Source: Bacteroidota bacterium
Lineage (GTDB): Bacteria > Bacteroidota > Bacteroidia > Flavobacteriales > Schleiferiaceae
NCBI GenBank assembly: GCA_005786915.1
Contig: SYCM01000111.1
Span: forward strand, 1 to 14,613
Length of the DNA stretch: 14,613 nt
Direction: 5' to 3'
Made by a program: the position numbers and the translations under genes. Of the stretch, positions 13,093 to 14,613 are shown piece by piece. The stretch's first letter is position 1. Every line of letters starts with the position of its first letter. The notes below the pieces were generated by a model. That model did not search any database. It was not told the DNA's origin and was given only the letters and a program-made list of their open reading frames with translations.

Positions 13093-13131
13093 TGTTCCTA
13101 AACGAGGCCCCATTAATTCGCAATTGAGAAG

Positions 13132-14613
13132 ATGAAAGCTCCCCTACCCGTGATCCAAGAGATCGCACTCCCCGATGGTCGTACCATCACTATTGAAACG
13201 GGCCGCATGGCCCGCCAGGCCGACGGATCGGTTCTGGTTCGCTGCGGCGGAACCGCCCTTTTGGCAACCGTCGTTTCGGCACCTGAAGCACGCGAAGGCG
13301 TGGACTTCATGCCGCTGACCGTGGAATACAAAGAGAAATTCGCATCAGCCGGCCGCGTTCCGGGCGGATTCCTGAAGCGCGAAGGCCGCCCAAGCGACCG
13401 CGAGATCCTCGTGGCCCGTCTGGTGGACCGCGTGCTTCGCCCCCTCTTCCCTGAGGACTACCATGCCGAAACCCAGGTGATCATCACCCTGCTGTCGTTT
13501 GACCAGGAGGTGGCCGCCGACAGCCTTGCCGGCCTCGCCGCTTCTACCGCCCTCGCGGTGAGCGACGTACCGTTCAACGGACCCATTTCTGAAGTGTGCG
13601 TAGCCCGCATCAACGGCGAATTCGTCATCAACCCTAGCCCCGCCGCCCTTGAAGAAGCCGACATCGAAATGATGATCGGCGCGTCAAAAGACAGCGTGGT
13701 GATGGTCGAAGGCGAAATGAACGAAGTTTCTGAAGCCGAAATGCTCGAAGCCATTCGCGTGGCCCACGAAGCCATCAAGGTTCAAATCGACGCGCAGCTC
13801 GCCCTGGCCGCTCAGGTCGAAGGCGCCAACCCCAAGCGCAGCTACAGCCACGAAACTCACAACGAAGAGCTCAAAAAGCGCGTGTGGGACGCGACCTACG
13901 CCGGTGCTTTTGAGGTGGCCGGCCGCAAGCTGACCAACAAAGCCGAGCGCAGCGAGGCCTTCAAGGCGGTGTACACGGCCTTTGCCGCTACGCTTACCGA
14001 AGAAGAGCTCGCTCAGTACGGTTCGCTGGCCAAGGTGTACTACCACGAGGTAGAGTACCACGCCATGCGCAACCAGATTCTGGAAAACGGTACCCGCCTC
14101 GACGGCCGCAGCACCACCGAAATTCGCCCCATCTGGTGCGAGACCGACGTGCTCCCCGGCCCCCACGGTTGCGCCCTGTTCACGCGCGGCGAAACGCAGT
14201 CGTTCACGACCGTCACCTTGGGTACGGCCCTCGACAGCAACCGCATCGATGCCGCCACCTTCATGGGCGACGAGCGCTTCTACCTGCACTACAACTTCCC
14301 CCCGTTCTCTACGGGTGAAGCCCGCATGCTGCGCGGAACCAGCCGCCGCGAAATCGGCCACGGCAACCTCGCCCCGCGCGCCCTCAAAAAAATGATTCCG
14401 GCCGAGAACCCCTACACGGTTCGTGTGGTATCGGACATCTTGGAGTCGAACGGTTCGAGCTCAATGGCTACGGTATGTGCCGGAACCCTTGCCCTCATGG
14501 ACGCCGGCATTCCCATCACCCGTCCGGTGAGCGGAATCGCCATGGGCCTCATCACCAACCCCGAAACGGGCAAGTTCGCCGTACTGAGCGACATCTTGGG
14601 TGACGAAGACCAC
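13132..14613 (+). CDS. pnp: Polyribonucleotide nucleotidyltransferase (PNPase), N-terminal part (3' truncated by window edge)
   Basis: PNPase degrades RNA 3'-to-5' by phosphorolysis and can add tails. It is a trimeric ring and a core of bacterial mRNA decay. The frame is open from ATG 13132 to the last base: 494 codons of a protein usually 700-750 long. The first RNase PH domain (residues ~10-140) has FLKREGRPSDREI and RLVDRVLRPLFPEDYHAETQ. A helical linker domain follows (~145-310). The second RNase PH domain starts near 320 with RLDGRSTTEIRPI, then VLPGPHGCALFTRGETQSF, RREIGHGNLAPRAL and the phosphate-binding SNGSSS (439-444). The window ends inside the catalytic LSDILGDEDH, so the metal-binding Asp lies at the edge. 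The KH and S1 RNA-binding domains lie beyond the window. No clear promoter precedes it. It is probably transcribed from rpsO, and in other bacteria this leader is the site of PNPase autocontrol. Confidence 0.97.
   Translation, partial: MKAPLPVIQEIALPDGRTITIETGRMARQADGSVLVRCGGTALLATVVSAPEAREGVDFMPLTVEYKEKFASAGRVPGGFLKREGRPSDREILVARLVDRVLRPLFPEDYHAETQVIITLLSFDQEVAADSLAGLAASTALAVSDVPFNGPISEVCVARINGEFVINPSPAALEEADIEMMIGASKDSVVMVEGEMNEVSEAEMLEAIRVAHEAIKVQIDAQLALAAQVEGANPKRSYSHETHNEELKKRVWDATYAGAFEVAGRKLTNKAERSEAFKAVYTAFAATLTEEELAQYGSLAKVYYHEVEYHAMRNQILENGTRLDGRSTTEIRPIWCETDVLPGPHGCALFTRGETQSFTTVTLGTALDSNRIDAATFMGDERFYLHYNFPPFSTGEARMLRGTSRREIGHGNLAPRALKKMIPAENPYTVRVVSDILESNGSSSMATVCAGTLALMDAGIPITRPVSGIAMGLITNPETGKFAVLSDILGDEDH

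Noticed and set aside
13081..13131. Separate promoter for pnp
   Set aside because: The only candidates in the gap (around TTAATTCG, 13112-13119) have two or more mismatches to TAnnTTTG; not enough to call.
1..14613. Mobile elements, CRISPR arrays, tRNAs, toxin-antitoxin or defence genes
   Set aside because: I looked on both strands and saw no transposase or integrase motifs, no regularly spaced repeats and no tRNA-like cloverleafs; nearly all bases belong to housekeeping genes.

Overview
The window looks like chromosomal housekeeping DNA from a GC-rich member of the Bacteroidota, most likely a Flavobacteriales-type lineage. GC is roughly 60% by eye. The evidence is a porT gene for the type IX secretion system directly after ubiE, a TamL-type lipoprotein BamA homologue, a small membrane protein of a type I know only from this phylum, near-absence of Shine-Dalgarno sequences, and several copies of the Bacteroidota -7 promoter element TAnnTTTG. 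I see no mobile elements, CRISPR, tRNA or rRNA genes, and no sign of recent transfer.

Layout: (1) 1-2035 (+): the 3' half of methylmalonyl-CoA mutase (mutB) and its GTPase chaperone meaB, 4 nt apart. (2) 2036-2557 (-): an uncharacterised small membrane protein whose stop codon abuts that of meaB. (3) 2604-7045 (+): a tight run of aspC-like aminotransferase, trkH K+ transporter, ubiE/menG and porT. (4) 7067-7789 (-): a SPOUT-fold RNA methyltransferase, convergent with porT and divergent from the next unit. (5) 7823-10640 (+): rpe and the overlapping tamL, followed by an intrinsic terminator. (6) 10743-12679 (+): class I fructose-bisphosphate aldolase fbaB and accD. (7) 12767 to the end (+): rpsO with its own promoter and structured leader, two intergenic hairpins, then pnp, which runs off the right edge. 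Coding density is very high. No gene-free stretch exceeds about 105 bases, and every gap of any size holds a promoter, terminator or leader candidate.

Functionally the genes cover propionyl/methylmalonyl-CoA metabolism (mutB, meaB), amino-acid and central carbon metabolism (aspC, rpe, fbaB), fatty-acid initiation (accD), menaquinone synthesis (ubiE), K+ uptake (trkH), outer-membrane and secretion biogenesis (porT, tamL), and RNA modification, translation and decay (SPOUT methyltransferase, rpsO, pnp).

I did not find a convincing new multi-gene system. The observations most worth checking are regulatory. The -7 boxes of aspC and rpe sit exactly 5 nt from the start codon, implying leaderless mRNAs. 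The rpe/methyltransferase promoters form an inverted repeat. A 7-bp triple repeat places stop codons in all six frames between two convergent genes. TGA is absent as a stop codon, with TAG dominant. The rpsO leader is short and structured.
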